From Verrucomicrobiota bacterium (lineage in GTDB: Bacteria > Verrucomicrobiota > Verrucomicrobiia > Opitutales > UBA953): DNA of 64,000 bases. Positions 1-8,435 of this stretch are shown one piece after another (the first letter of the stretch is position 1; each line of letters starts with the position of its first letter). The DNA lies in contig BGOK01000011.1 in NCBI GenBank assembly GCA_003569205.1, positions 1 to 64,000 of the forward strand, given 5' to 3'. Both the position numbers and the translations under genes were made by a program. The notes beneath the pieces were generated by a model that was given only the letters and a program-made list of their open reading frames with translations, ran no database searches and was not told the origin of the DNA.

Positions 1-770
1 GCTCGGCGATGTCGCTCGAACACCTCGGGGCGACGTTTGACCTACACGGGGGCGGCATCGACCTCTGTTTCCCGCACCACGAAAACGAGATTGCCCAGAC
101 CGAATGTGCGACCGGCATTCAAGGGTTTGCGGCGCACTGGTTCCATAGTGCTCACCTGCTCGTCGACGGTGACAAGATGTCCAAGAGCAAGGGTAACCTC
201 TATACCTTAGACCAACTCATCGCGAAGGGCTTCACCACCACCGAGGTCCGTTATGCGCTCATCGCCGGCCACTACCGGAGCTCCCTTAACTTCACCTTTA
301 AGGGGGTCGAGGACGCCCACTCCGCCCTCGCCAGCTCGAGCGCGGCACCGACCGTTTGCTGGTTGCCGCTGGGTTTACCCGGGCGGAGTTCCTTCCCCTG
401 CCACCCAAGAGACCCAGACTGCCTGGGGCGCTTCCAGCATGCCTGGGAAGTCCTGCAAAACGACCTTAACGTGCCCGGTTGCCTTGGGCAGGTCTTCACA
501 GTTTTGGCGGACAAGGACGAGCCGACCCCGGCGCAGGCCCGCCAAGACCTCTCCGGCCTGGCCAAGATTCTCTACGCCCTCGGCCTAACCCTCTTCACGG
601 CTGCCCCCGTTGCGGCCGCCCCCGCCGAGGTCATCGCCTTGGCGGCCCAGCGTTGGGCGGCCAAGCAGGCCAAGGACTTTGCCGCCGCTGACCGCCTCCG
701 CCAGGAGCTGACAGCCCTCGGCTGGGCGATGCTGGACCGCAAGGATGGGTACGACCTGAAGCCGGTTTAG
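1..770 (+). CDS. cysS: Cysteinyl-tRNA synthetase, 3' part (5' end outside window)
   Basis: Charges tRNA-Cys with cysteine in the cytoplasm; class I aminoacyl-tRNA synthetase. The window opens inside the gene: the frame reads S-A-M before the first ATG at 9, which matches the family's conserved C-S-A-M (the two leading bases would finish the zinc-ligand Cys codon). Visible are the zinc-site stretch FPHHENEIAQ (about residues 21-30 of the ATG-started ORF) and the KMSKS ATP loop (56-60, GDKMSKSKGN). The C-terminal tail (AKDFAAADRLRQEL...) is the usual CysS helical and anticodon-binding end. About 255 residues are present; the catalytic Rossmann half lies upstream. The start given by the ORF track is therefore not the real one. 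Identification is very secure. Confidence 0.95.
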   Translation, partial: SAMSLEHLGATFDLHGGGIDLCFPHHENEIAQTECATGIQGFAAHWFHSAHLLVDGDKMSKSKGNLYTLDQLIAKGFTTTEVRYALIAGHYRSSLNFTFKGVEDAHSALASSSAAPTVCWLPLGLPGRSSFPCHPRDPDCLGRFQHAWEVLQNDLNVPGCLGQVFTVLADKDEPTPAQARQDLSGLAKILYALGLTLFTAAPVAAAPAEVIALAAQRWAAKQAKDFAAADRLRQELTALGWAMLDRKDGYDLKPV

Positions 771-837
771 CTCTTTAAGATTGTTGATAAGTGTCCGTTG
801 AAAGGCTCGCCGCGGCGGTCAGTCTACAGGCTTCCTT

Positions 838-1675
838 ATGTCCAACGACACGCCCGCCCGTCCGGTCAACTTCACGCTCCTGCCGTCCCTCGCATTTCTC
901 CTCTTCGGCATCGCCCTCGCCCTCGCGTTTGTGGTCGCTTCCGATAAGATGGGTAAGTCGATTGGGCAGTTTAAAAATACCCGCCCCGAAATCACCGTCA
1001 AAGGTGTCGCGACGCTCGATGTGCGCTCCGGTCAAGGTTCGCTGAACGCCACGTTATCGTGGCGTGGCGAGAATTTCAATGAAGGCCGGGCGGCGATGTT
1101 GGCCCAGCGCGCCGCCGTGCAAAAGCTATTGAAAGAAGCAGGTTTCGCCGAATCCGAAATCGTCTTCACGGCTTCCGAGAACACGCGCTTGGAAGCGGCG
1201 GTCTTTACCGAGTTTTGCTCCTAATCAAGATGGCGTTCGCACGCCGATTCAGCGCGCGCCGATCGACTTTAATCGCTTTGCGCGCGGGAAGGTCCCCGAG
1301 TTTACCTTCATCCAGGCTTTCACGATCGAAACTCCGAATGTCGATCGAGTCTTGGCCTTCTCGCGGCAGGAAATCTACCTCGAGCAGGGCGTCACGCTCG
1401 TGCGGGGTGCGCCCATTTTCCGTTTAGTGAAGCTGAACGATTCCAAGCAGGAACTCCTGGAGGCTGCGGCCAAGGATGCGCAGCGCCGCGCCGCCACCAT
1501 GATCGCCGGTTCGGGCTCTAAGGTCGGATCTTTGTTGGATGCCTCGCAGGGGGTGATCCAGATTTGTGCCAAGGACCGTGTGGGGGAGTCCGACGCCAAC
1601 AGCATCGATTTCTACTCCATCGAGAAGACCATCCGCGTGGTGGTCACGATGCGCTTCGAAATCGTTAAGGAATAG
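838..1675 (+). pseudogene. SIMPL-domain (DUF541) protein, frameshifted
   Basis: Two ORFs in different frames together make one SIMPL (DUF541) protein of about 278 residues. The first (838-1224) gives a short N-terminus with one membrane segment (LAFLLFGIALALAFVVA) and the first half of the domain. The second, in the +1 frame, reads SFAPNQDGVRTPIQ on into DSKQELLEAAAKDAQRRA and ends VTMRFEIVKE at 1675. Removing one T from the TTTT run at 1213-1216 joins them cleanly as TEF-APNQDG. SIMPL proteins are membrane-anchored periplasmic proteins of poorly defined role. The gene lies between cysS and thrS on the same strand. As written it would make only the 128-residue N-terminal piece. Whether this is a real mutation or an assembly error cannot be told here. 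Confidence 0.8.
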
Positions 1676-1758
1676 CCAGAATCGGGGTGGGCGGGGGCTT
1701 GCCTCCGTCCTTGCCCTCCGCCCCGGGAGTCCCTAGCGGTAAAGGACGCTTTGCCATC

Positions 1759-3636
1759 ATGTCCTCCCGCCCGCAGATGACTCCCCTCGAGGAGATTCGC
1801 CACTCCGCCGCCCACATGCTGGGTGCCGCCGTGCTTCGCCTGTTCCCGCAGGCGCAGTTGGACATCGGGCCGCCCACCGATAACGGGTTCTACTACGACT
1901 TCGACCTCGAGCATGCTTTCACGGCCGAAGACCTCGTTAAGATCGAGGAGGAGATGCGTCGTATCTCCAAGGAGAACCAGAAGTTCGAACGCTTTGAGTG
2001 CACCCTAGAAGAAGCCGAGAAGCTCCTTCGCGAGCGCGGTCAAGTCGCCTACAAGCTTGGCCGCCTCGGTGACATCCCCGCCGGCGAGACGATTTCCTTT
2101 TATAAGAACGGCGAGTTCGTCGACCTCTGTGCCGGCACGCACGTCCGCTATTCTTCGCAGGTCAAGGCTTTCAAACTCTTGCACATCGCGGGCGCCTACC
2201 ATCGCGGCAACGAGAAGAATAAGCAGCTGCAACGTATTTACGGTACCGCTTTTGCAACGAAGGAAGAACTCGAGCAGTCATTGGTTCGGGCCGAAGAGGC
2301 GAAGAAGCGCGACCACCGTCGCCTCGGTAAAGAACTGAAGCTCTTCCATATCGACGAGAAAGTTGGCCAAGGCCTGATTCTCTGGACGCCGAACGGTGCC
2401 GTCGTCCGCCAAGAGCTCCAGAACTTCATCTCGGCCCAGCTCTTCCAGACGGGCTACAAGCAGGTCTTCACGCCGCATATCGGCAACCTTGACCTCTACC
2501 GGACCTCCGGCCACTTCCCCTATTATAAGGACGCCCAGTTCCCGCCGCTCGTCGAGCGCGAGGCGATGGAGCTTCTCTCGAAGGAAGGCTGCGGTTGCGG
2601 TGAGCTGACCAATCGGCTCGAAGACGGTACGGTCCAAGGCTTCCTGCTGAAGCCGATGAACTGCCCGCACCACATCCGTATTTTCGCCTCGCAGCCGCAT
2701 TCCTACCGCGATCTCCCAGTTCGCCTCGCCGAATTCGGTACGGTCTACCGCTGGGAGCAGTCTGGTGAACTCAGCGGCATGACCCGCGTCCGTGGGTTCA
2801 CGCAAGACGACGGCCACCTCTTTTGCACGGAAGACCAAGTCGGCCAGGAAGTCCTCGGTTGCTTGGAGCTCGTCAAGGTCGTCCTCAAAACCCTTGGCTT
2901 AAATGACTACCGCGTCCGGGTGGGCCTGCGTAACCCGGATTCCAATAAGTATACCGGCTCGACCGAGAATTGGGATAAGGCCGAAGCCGCTTGCCGCTCC
3001 GCGGCCGCCACGTTGGGCGTCAGCTTTACTGAGGAAGCCGGCGAAGCCGCTTTCTATGGCCCGAAGATCGACTTCGTGGTGCGCGATGTCATCGGTCGCG
3101 AATGGCAGCTAGGCACGGTGCAGGTCGACTTCAACCTGCCGGAGCGTTTTGAGCTTTCGTATAACGGCGCGGACAACAAGCCGCACCGTCCCGTGATGAT
3201 TCACCGCGCCCCGTTCGGTTCCATGGAGCGTTTTGTGGGTATCTTGATTGAGCACTTTGCGGGCGACTTCCCGACTTGGTTAGCCCCTGAGCAGGTCCGG
3301 GTGATCTCGCTCAATGACGACCTTAACGCTTATTGCGAAGAGATCGGCGAAAAGCTCAAACAGGCCTGCATTCGGGCCACCGTCGATACCACTTCCGATA
3401 AGCTCGGTGCTAAGATCCGCCGTGCCGAAATTACCAAGGTTCCCCATATGCTCGTCATCGGCCAGAAGGAGAAGGATTCTGGTCTCGTGAATGTGCGCTC
3501 GCGGTCCGATAAAGCGTTCGAAGGTAACCGCCCGTTTGAAGAATTCCTCGGCCTCGTTTTGGCCGAGATTTCGGAACGCCGGCTCAAGGTGCACATCCCG
3601 ACGGCCCCGGCTCCGACTGCGCAGCCCAAGGCGTAA
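1759..3636 (+). CDS. thrS: Threonyl-tRNA synthetase lacking the N-terminal TGS domain
   Basis: Charges tRNA-Thr; class II synthetase. The ORF opens at GTG 1687, but the first 24 residues look like translated spacer, so ATG 1759 (MSSRPQMTPLEE) is chosen, giving 625 residues. The protein starts almost directly with the editing domain (HSAAHML, about residue 15; the second editing motif FVDLCAGTHV follows), then the catalytic core: zinc ligand Cys in KPMNCPHHIRIF, motif 2 TRVRGFTQDDGHLFC, motif 3 APFGSMERFVGILIEHF, and a C-terminal anticodon-binding domain. The roughly 60-residue TGS (N1) domain usual for bacterial ThrRS is missing. The preceding 83 bp cannot hold it, and the frame upstream belongs to the SIMPL gene. 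Confidence 0.95.
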   Translation: MSSRPQMTPLEEIRHSAAHMLGAAVLRLFPQAQLDIGPPTDNGFYYDFDLEHAFTAEDLVKIEEEMRRISKENQKFERFECTLEEAEKLLRERGQVAYKLGRLGDIPAGETISFYKNGEFVDLCAGTHVRYSSQVKAFKLLHIAGAYHRGNEKNKQLQRIYGTAFATKEELEQSLVRAEEAKKRDHRRLGKELKLFHIDEKVGQGLILWTPNGAVVRQELQNFISAQLFQTGYKQVFTPHIGNLDLYRTSGHFPYYKDAQFPPLVEREAMELLSKEGCGCGELTNRLEDGTVQGFLLKPMNCPHHIRIFASQPHSYRDLPVRLAEFGTVYRWEQSGELSGMTRVRGFTQDDGHLFCTEDQVGQEVLGCLELVKVVLKTLGLNDYRVRVGLRNPDSNKYTGSTENWDKAEAACRSAAATLGVSFTEEAGEAAFYGPKIDFVVRDVIGREWQLGTVQVDFNLPERFELSYNGADNKPHRPVMIHRAPFGSMERFVGILIEHFAGDFPTWLAPEQVRVISLNDDLNAYCEEIGEKLKQACIRATVDTTSDKLGAKIRRAEITKVPHMLVIGQKEKDSGLVNVRSRSDKAFEGNRPFEEFLGLVLAEISERRLKVHIPTAPAPTAQPKA

Positions 3637-3735
3637 CGCGTTTGACGCGGTAATTTGACCCGTTGAAGCCTCGGGTGAGGGTGGGGTAGGTGTTTCCCGA
3701 TTGCAGGCGGGAGGACCACCTGCCTACTTGTGGGT

Positions 3736-5121
3736 ATGCCTCCGGTCCGTCCCAACTCTCGTCGCGACTTCTTGAAAGCCGCCAGCCTAGGCGGCCTTGC
3801 CTTCGGTGCCGCGTCCGTCCCGGCTTTGGGTGCGACGACCCGCGAAAGCGCCGCAAACTCAGCGCAACGTTTGGCTAAGAACGTCATCTTCATGGTGTCG
3901 GACGGGATGGGTATGGGGACGCTGTCCGCTGCCGTCGATTACCTGAAGCTCGTGCACCAGCGCGAGAGTCATTGGCTCCGGATGTACCGCGAATTCCCGG
4001 TGGTGCGTTCGCTCTGTGAGACCCACTCCGCGACGGGCTTAGTGACTGACTCTGCTGCCGCCGCCAGTTGCTGGGGAATTGGTGAGCGCGTCCAGAACGG
4101 CTCCCTCAATGTGACCGCGGATGGCCGCAAGCCCGTCACACTTCTCCAACGGATGAAGGCCGTGCGTAAGCTCACGGGTCTAGTGACGACGGCGACGGCG
4201 ACCCACGCCACCCCCGCGGGTTTGGTCACTAACGTGAGTAAGCGTGAGGACCAAAGGGAAGTCGCTTTCCAGTATCTCGAACGTGGCGTGGACGTCGTGC
4301 TCGGCGGAGGGGCAACTTATTTTGGTGAGAGCCTCGTCTCCGCGTATAAGAAAGTTGGGTATGCCCACGTGACCAACCGCGCGCAATTGCTGGCCCATCG
4401 TGGAGCGGGCCCCTTGCTCGGATTATTTAGCAAGAATTACATCCCCATGGAAGTGGATCGGTTGAATCGGAAGGAACTTGCGGCCGTCACCCCTTCGTTG
4501 GCGGAGATGACGCAGGTAGCCTTAGCTAGCCTCCAGGGTGGCTCGGAAGGCTTTTTCCTGATGGTGGAAGGTGGTCGTATCGATCACGCCTGCCATGCCA
4601 ACGATCCGATTGGCGCGATCCTTGATCAGATCGCCTTCGATGATGCCATCGCGACGGTGCTGAAGTTTATTGCGACGAATCCAGACACGTTACTCATTGT
4701 CACGACCGACCACGGCACGGGCGGCCTGCAGGTCAATGGCGTTGGCAGTGAAGACTTTGATTCTAAATTGCCTTCTTACAATGAAACGGACCGAACTTTC
4801 CTGCGCCTGACGCAGTTCAATCGCTCGTTGGAGCAAGTGAAGTTGGAGGCGAAGGACTTTAAGAAGCCGAAGGAATGGCAAGACCTCTTGGTCGCTGCCA
4901 CCGGCCTCAATTTCAAGGCCGCTGACTTGGCTAAAGTCATCGGTATGAAGACCCTCACGGAGGCTATCCCGAAGTATTCAGGCATAGGTTTTACGTCGAT
5001 GAATCACACTGGCGAGTTGGTGGAATTCAGCGCCATCGGCCCAGGCTCAGCCCTGTTTACGCCGTTCATGCGCAACGATCAGGTCCACGCCCACCTATTG
5101 CGCGCGACTGGTTTGGCCTAG
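3736..5121 (+). CDS. Alkaline phosphatase, Tat-exported
   Basis: Metal-dependent phosphomonoesterase acting outside the cytoplasm to release phosphate. The N-terminus has a twin-arginine signal (SRRDFLKAASLGG, residues about 7-19) followed by a hydrophobic stretch ending near ALGA. Family motifs follow in order: metal-binding Asp in NVIFMVSDGMGMG, nucleophile Ser in VTDSAAAAS, metal ligands in THATPAG, MVEGGRIDHACHAND and TTDHGTGG. The ORF starts at GTG 3730, but ATG 3736 (MPPVRPNSRRDF) places the twin arginines normally. 461 residues fits the PhoA/PhoB family. The gene is monocistronic as far as can be seen: 99 bp separate it from thrS and a strong hairpin follows. No Pho box was recognised. 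Confidence 0.92.
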   Translation: MPPVRPNSRRDFLKAASLGGLAFGAASVPALGATTRESAANSAQRLAKNVIFMVSDGMGMGTLSAAVDYLKLVHQRESHWLRMYREFPVVRSLCETHSATGLVTDSAAAASCWGIGERVQNGSLNVTADGRKPVTLLQRMKAVRKLTGLVTTATATHATPAGLVTNVSKREDQREVAFQYLERGVDVVLGGGATYFGESLVSAYKKVGYAHVTNRAQLLAHRGAGPLLGLFSKNYIPMEVDRLNRKELAAVTPSLAEMTQVALASLQGGSEGFFLMVEGGRIDHACHANDPIGAILDQIAFDDAIATVLKFIATNPDTLLIVTTDHGTGGLQVNGVGSEDFDSKLPSYNETDRTFLRLTQFNRSLEQVKLEAKDFKKPKEWQDLLVAATGLNFKAADLAKVIGMKTLTEAIPKYSGIGFTSMNHTGELVEFSAIGPGSALFTPFMRNDQVHAHLLRATGLA

Positions 5122-5142
5122 GCGGTTTTAAAGGGGCACAAA

Positions 5143-5168
5143 AAAGGGCGTCCACTGGGACGCCCTTT
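5143..5168. terminator. Bidirectional terminator between alkaline phosphatase and redoxin
   Basis: A perfect 11-bp stem (AAAGGGCGTCC / GGACGCCCTTT) with a 4-base ACTG loop lies between two convergent genes. A-rich sequence on the left and T-rich on the right allow use from both strands. Confidence 0.85.
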
Positions 5169-5187
5169 GTATTGGTTTTAGCGAGGC

Positions 5188-5745
5188 TTAGTACTTCACG
5201 CCGCAGCCGTATGGCTTGGTCGTGGTGGTTTCAGGAGCCTTGCCGTCCTTGAGGGACTTGAGGGCAACGGCGACGTAGTTGGTAGCCTTTTCAATGTCGG
5301 CCGACTTAGCGGAGGGGATGCTGTCGATAGCGCCCTTGTAGGCGAGGTTACCCTTGGCATCGATGACGAAGCAGTGAGGGGTCACCTTGGCTTCATAGGC
5401 GCGAGCGATTTTGCTGCCTTCATCGTTGATGACGGTGCCAGGGTAGTAGCCATTCGTTTCATTCAGCTTGTGGCCGCCGGAGTTGATGACGAGCCAGACT
5501 GCGCCTTGGGCGATGGCGTCCTTCTGAGCGTTCTGCATGGCGCCGACGTCGTAGAACTTCTTCACGTAGGGGCAACCAGGGTTGTACCATTCGAGGACGA
5601 CGGTCTTGCCCTTGAAGTCGGACAGCGAGACAGTCTTGCCGTCCTTATCTTTGGCGGTGAACTCAGGAGCGGGCTTACCGATTTCTACAGCGGCCGAAGC
5701 AGCTAGAGCGACGAAGCAAGCGAGGAGGGAGGTGAGGAGACGCAT
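5188..5745 (-). CDS. Exported redoxin / thioredoxin-fold protein
   Basis: 185-residue protein with a Sec signal peptide (MRLLTSLLACFVALAASA) and a thioredoxin-like AhpC/TSA-type fold: IGKPAPEFTAKDKDGKTVSLSDFKGK, then WYNPGCPYVKKFY and TPHCFVIDAKGNLAYKG. The active-site region has a single Cys (GCPYV) instead of CXXC; two more Cys occur, in TPHCF and near the end in PYGCGVKY. A C-terminal PYGC-VKY end is typical of redoxins found in Planctomycetes and Verrucomicrobia. A thiol-peroxidase or thiol-disulfide role outside the cytoplasm is likely; the exact substrate is unknown. It is convergent with the alkaline phosphatase gene and divergent from cysE. Confidence 0.85.
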   Translation of the reverse strand: MRLLTSLLACFVALAASAAVEIGKPAPEFTAKDKDGKTVSLSDFKGKTVVLEWYNPGCPYVKKFYDVGAMQNAQKDAIAQGAVWLVINSGGHKLNETNGYYPGTVINDEGSKIARAYEAKVTPHCFVIDAKGNLAYKGAIDSIPSAKSADIEKATNYVAVALKSLKDGKAPETTTTKPYGCGVKY

Positions 5746-5814
5746 TGGGTGTTTTGGGTGTGAGGTGATTTGTAGGGGCTTCCTTACACATTACAACCCC
5801 GACGGTGTGCTGTC

Positions 5815-5827
5815 GTTACACTGTAAC
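5815..5827. promoter_or_regulatory. Palindrome GTTACACTGTAAC in the redoxin-cysE divergent region
   Basis: Perfect 6+6 inverted repeat with a single central base, GTTACA-C-TGTAAC, lying 70 bp from the redoxin start and 80 bp from the cysE start. The symmetry and position suit a dimeric repressor or activator site. Related sequence (TTACACATTACAA) lies just to the left. The regulator is unknown; inference from sequence only. Confidence 0.35.
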
Positions 5828-5906
5828 CACGGTTAAAGGCTGATTTTCGCCAATTTTTACTCATGGGTTGCCAAAAAGGACAAAAAGGGGGATTTAGACC
5901 CTGCTT

Positions 5907-6713
5907 ATGGCAGACGCCCGTTCCACCGCCTTGGCTTGCGCCACTGAAGCCTCCCTCTGGGCGGACATCCACGCCCGTGCCCAAGTCGTGGCGCAGGCCG
6001 AGCCGGCGTTAGTGCCGATGCTGAAGCGCTACGTCCTGGACCGTGCGACTTTCGCGGAGGGTATCGTCCGTCGCCTCTCCGAGCGGATTGCTCCCACCGG
6101 TAATGACGTCGACTCTTTGGTGGCTGCCATGCAACAGGCGATTACCGCCGACCCAGAAATCCTCGCGCAGATGCGGGCCGATATTCGGGCTACCTTGGAG
6201 CGCGACCCCGCCACGGAGCATGCGTTGATCCCGTTTCTTTGGTATAAAGGTTTTCATGCGATCTCGCTGCATCGCTTGGCCCATTCGCTATGGAAGTCCG
6301 GCCGACGGGAACTCGCCACACATTTGCAGTCGTTAATGTCCGAGCACTTAGCCGTGGATATCCACCCGGCTGCGTCTTTCGGTGTTGGCATTCTCTTGGA
6401 CCACGCCACCGGCTTCGTCGCAGGTGAGACCGCCGTTGTCGGCGACAATGTTTCTTTCCTGCATGAGGTGACCTTAGGTGGCACGGGCAAGGCTCGCGGC
6501 GATCGTCACCCGAAGATCCGTTCAGGAGTGCTCATCGGCGCGGGGGCTAAAATCCTCGGCAACATCACCGTCGGCGAAGGCGCCAAGATCGGCGCTGGCT
6601 CCGTAGTCCTCAAGGACGTCGCCCCACATACCAGCGTGGCGGGCGTGCCCGCTGTCGTGATTGGACGCACCTCGGTCGATGCCCCGGCGCTCGACATGGA
6701 TCACTCCCTCTAA
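5907..6713 (+). CDS. cysE: Serine O-acetyltransferase
   Basis: Transfers acetyl from acetyl-CoA to L-serine, the first step of cysteine synthesis, in the cytoplasm. The 268-residue protein has the CysE N-terminal helical domain (to about residue 145) and then a left-handed beta-helix of hexapeptide repeats: DIHPAASFGVGILLDHATGFVAGETAVVGDNVSFLHEVTLGGTGK, HPKIRSGVLIGAGAKILGNITVGEGAKIGAGSVVLKDV. The catalytic His lies in the LDHATG segment. Length and layout are standard for CysE rather than for short EpsC-type forms. It is followed 3 bp later by a histidine kinase gene, so the two are probably co-transcribed. Confidence 0.95.
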   Translation: MADARSTALACATEASLWADIHARAQVVAQAEPALVPMLKRYVLDRATFAEGIVRRLSERIAPTGNDVDSLVAAMQQAITADPEILAQMRADIRATLERDPATEHALIPFLWYKGFHAISLHRLAHSLWKSGRRELATHLQSLMSEHLAVDIHPAASFGVGILLDHATGFVAGETAVVGDNVSFLHEVTLGGTGKARGDRHPKIRSGVLIGAGAKILGNITVGEGAKIGAGSVVLKDVAPHTSVAGVPAVVIGRTSVDAPALDMDHSL

Positions 6714-6716
6714 GCG

Positions 6717-8435
6717 ATGTCCTCTGCCAATCGCCCGCAGGAACGTCCCGGCGACACCCGCGTCCTCGATTGCCTTTATCGCGTGGGCGCGTTCGTCAAC
6801 GCGACCGAAGACCCCCGGGAAGCCCTCGACTTCATTCTGGCTGAAATCGTCCATAGCTTGAACGCTTCGAGCGCTTCGATTGCGTTACTCGAGCCGACGA
6901 CGGGTTCGCTCCGAATTGAAGTGAGCAATGGGCTCGCTGCCGACTCGATTCAACAGGTCATGGCGCAAGGGCAGGGTGTCACTGGCTGGGTCGCCTTACA
7001 TGCCCGCCCCTTATTGATTCCCGACGTCTCCAAGGATCCACGCTATATTGAGCTGCGCCAAGGCATTCGGTCCGAGTTGGCCGTGCCGATGGAGCTCATG
7101 GGGAACGTCATCGGCGTCGTTAATTGTGACTCCGATCGCTTGGCCGCCTTTACCGAGGCCGACGTCGCTTTCCTATCGTTGCTGACCAACGAGGCTTCCA
7201 AGGCCGTTGGTCGTATCTGGTTACTCCGGCAGTTGCGTTCCAAGGCCGCCCAGTTGGAGGCGCTTGTCGGTGCCGCCCAAGAATTGGCCCGTGAGCGGGA
7301 TGAGCCGGGCATTACTGCGGACTTGGCGCGGCATACGCGGGCCCTGTTAGGGGCACGGGCGGTTGCATATTATCGGCTCAACGACCGCGAGCTCGCCTTA
7401 GGCTTCTTGGACGGCGAGTGCGCCGGTAGCGTGTTCAACCCGATCACGAGCATTGATCAGACCTCCATCGGCACGGCCGCGACCCGTCATCGGGCGTTGG
7501 TCGTACCGGTCGCAGGTAAATCCGAAGAGCACCTCTTCACGCGCCTCGTCGACCCCGTCGCCTCGTCTTCGTTGTTGGCCGTGCCCGTGCGTTATGAGGA
7601 TGAGACTTTTGGCGTGCTGGTTTGTGTGTCGATGGGAGCCTATCGTTTTTCCGATGACGATAAGCATCTCGTGACCGCCCTGTCGTCGTTCGGTGCGTCC
7701 TCGATTCAGAATGCCCGTCTTTACGCTAAGGTCTTTACGGTCGAAGAAGGCCTCCGCCGCAGCGAACGCCTCACTGCGCTCGGCTTACTATCTGCTGAGG
7801 TGGCGCACGAGATTCGCAATCCGCTGACAGTCATGAAACTACTCTGCGATACATTGGGTCAAGGCTTGGGCTCCGATGACCCCAAGCAGGAGGACCTCGG
7901 TGTCATGCGGGAGAAGGTCACACATATGGAAGGCGTCGTCTCCCGCGTGCTCGGAATGAGCAAAGCGCAGTCGGGGGCCTTTAAGTCTTTCCCACTTGAT
8001 GGGGCCGCTGATAGCGCGGTGCTGCTCCTGCGCCTGAAGTTCCAGCAGGCGGGCGTGGAGGCCACGGTCGTTTCCGAGCCAGATCTCCCTTTTGTGGAAG
8101 GCAACCCTGGTCAAATTCAACAGGTTTTCCTTAACCTTCTCCTGAACGCCGTTCAGGCCATGCCCAAAGGCGGTAAGCTATCGTTGCGGGTGGCGCGCGA
8201 GCCCGGTCCGCAGGGCGAAGTCATCTCTGTGCGCATCGCGGATACGGGCTCGGGCATTTCCCCAGAAATCCTGCCGAAAATCTTTGAATCGTTCTTCACG
8301 AGCCGGGAAGACGGCACCGGCCTCGGCTTGGCCATCGTGAAACGCATCCTTCGCGATCACCGTGGCGATATCGTCGTCGAGTCTTCTGGACCCGCCGGGA
8401 CGACGTTCAAGTTTTGGATCCCGGCCCTGAAGTAA
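6717..8435 (+). CDS. Soluble GAF-domain sensor histidine kinase
   Basis: 572-residue cytoplasmic kinase with no signal peptide or membrane segment. Order: GAF domain (about 20-165), second GAF-like domain (about 190-340), HisKA dimerisation/phosphoacceptor domain with LSAEVAHEIRNPLTVMKLL (phospho-His at about 364), then an NtrB-like HATPase domain with N box NLLLNAVQAMPKGG, G1 ADTGSGISPEILPKIFESF and G2 GTGLGLAIVKRIL. No receiver domain and no adjacent response regulator, so it is an orphan in this window. It starts 3 bp after cysE; a link to cysteine or nitrogen status is only an inference from position. Its last 29 bp overlap, tail to tail, the end of the DedA gene on the other strand. Confidence 0.9.
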   Translation: MSSANRPQERPGDTRVLDCLYRVGAFVNATEDPREALDFILAEIVHSLNASSASIALLEPTTGSLRIEVSNGLAADSIQQVMAQGQGVTGWVALHARPLLIPDVSKDPRYIELRQGIRSELAVPMELMGNVIGVVNCDSDRLAAFTEADVAFLSLLTNEASKAVGRIWLLRQLRSKAAQLEALVGAAQELARERDEPGITADLARHTRALLGARAVAYYRLNDRELALGFLDGECAGSVFNPITSIDQTSIGTAATRHRALVVPVAGKSEEHLFTRLVDPVASSSLLAVPVRYEDETFGVLVCVSMGAYRFSDDDKHLVTALSSFGASSIQNARLYAKVFTVEEGLRRSERLTALGLLSAEVAHEIRNPLTVMKLLCDTLGQGLGSDDPKQEDLGVMREKVTHMEGVVSRVLGMSKAQSGAFKSFPLDGAADSAVLLLRLKFQQAGVEATVVSEPDLPFVEGNPGQIQQVFLNLLLNAVQAMPKGGKLSLRVAREPGPQGEVISVRIADTGSGISPEILPKIFESFFTSREDGTGLGLAIVKRILRDHRGDIVVESSGPAGTTFKFWIPALK

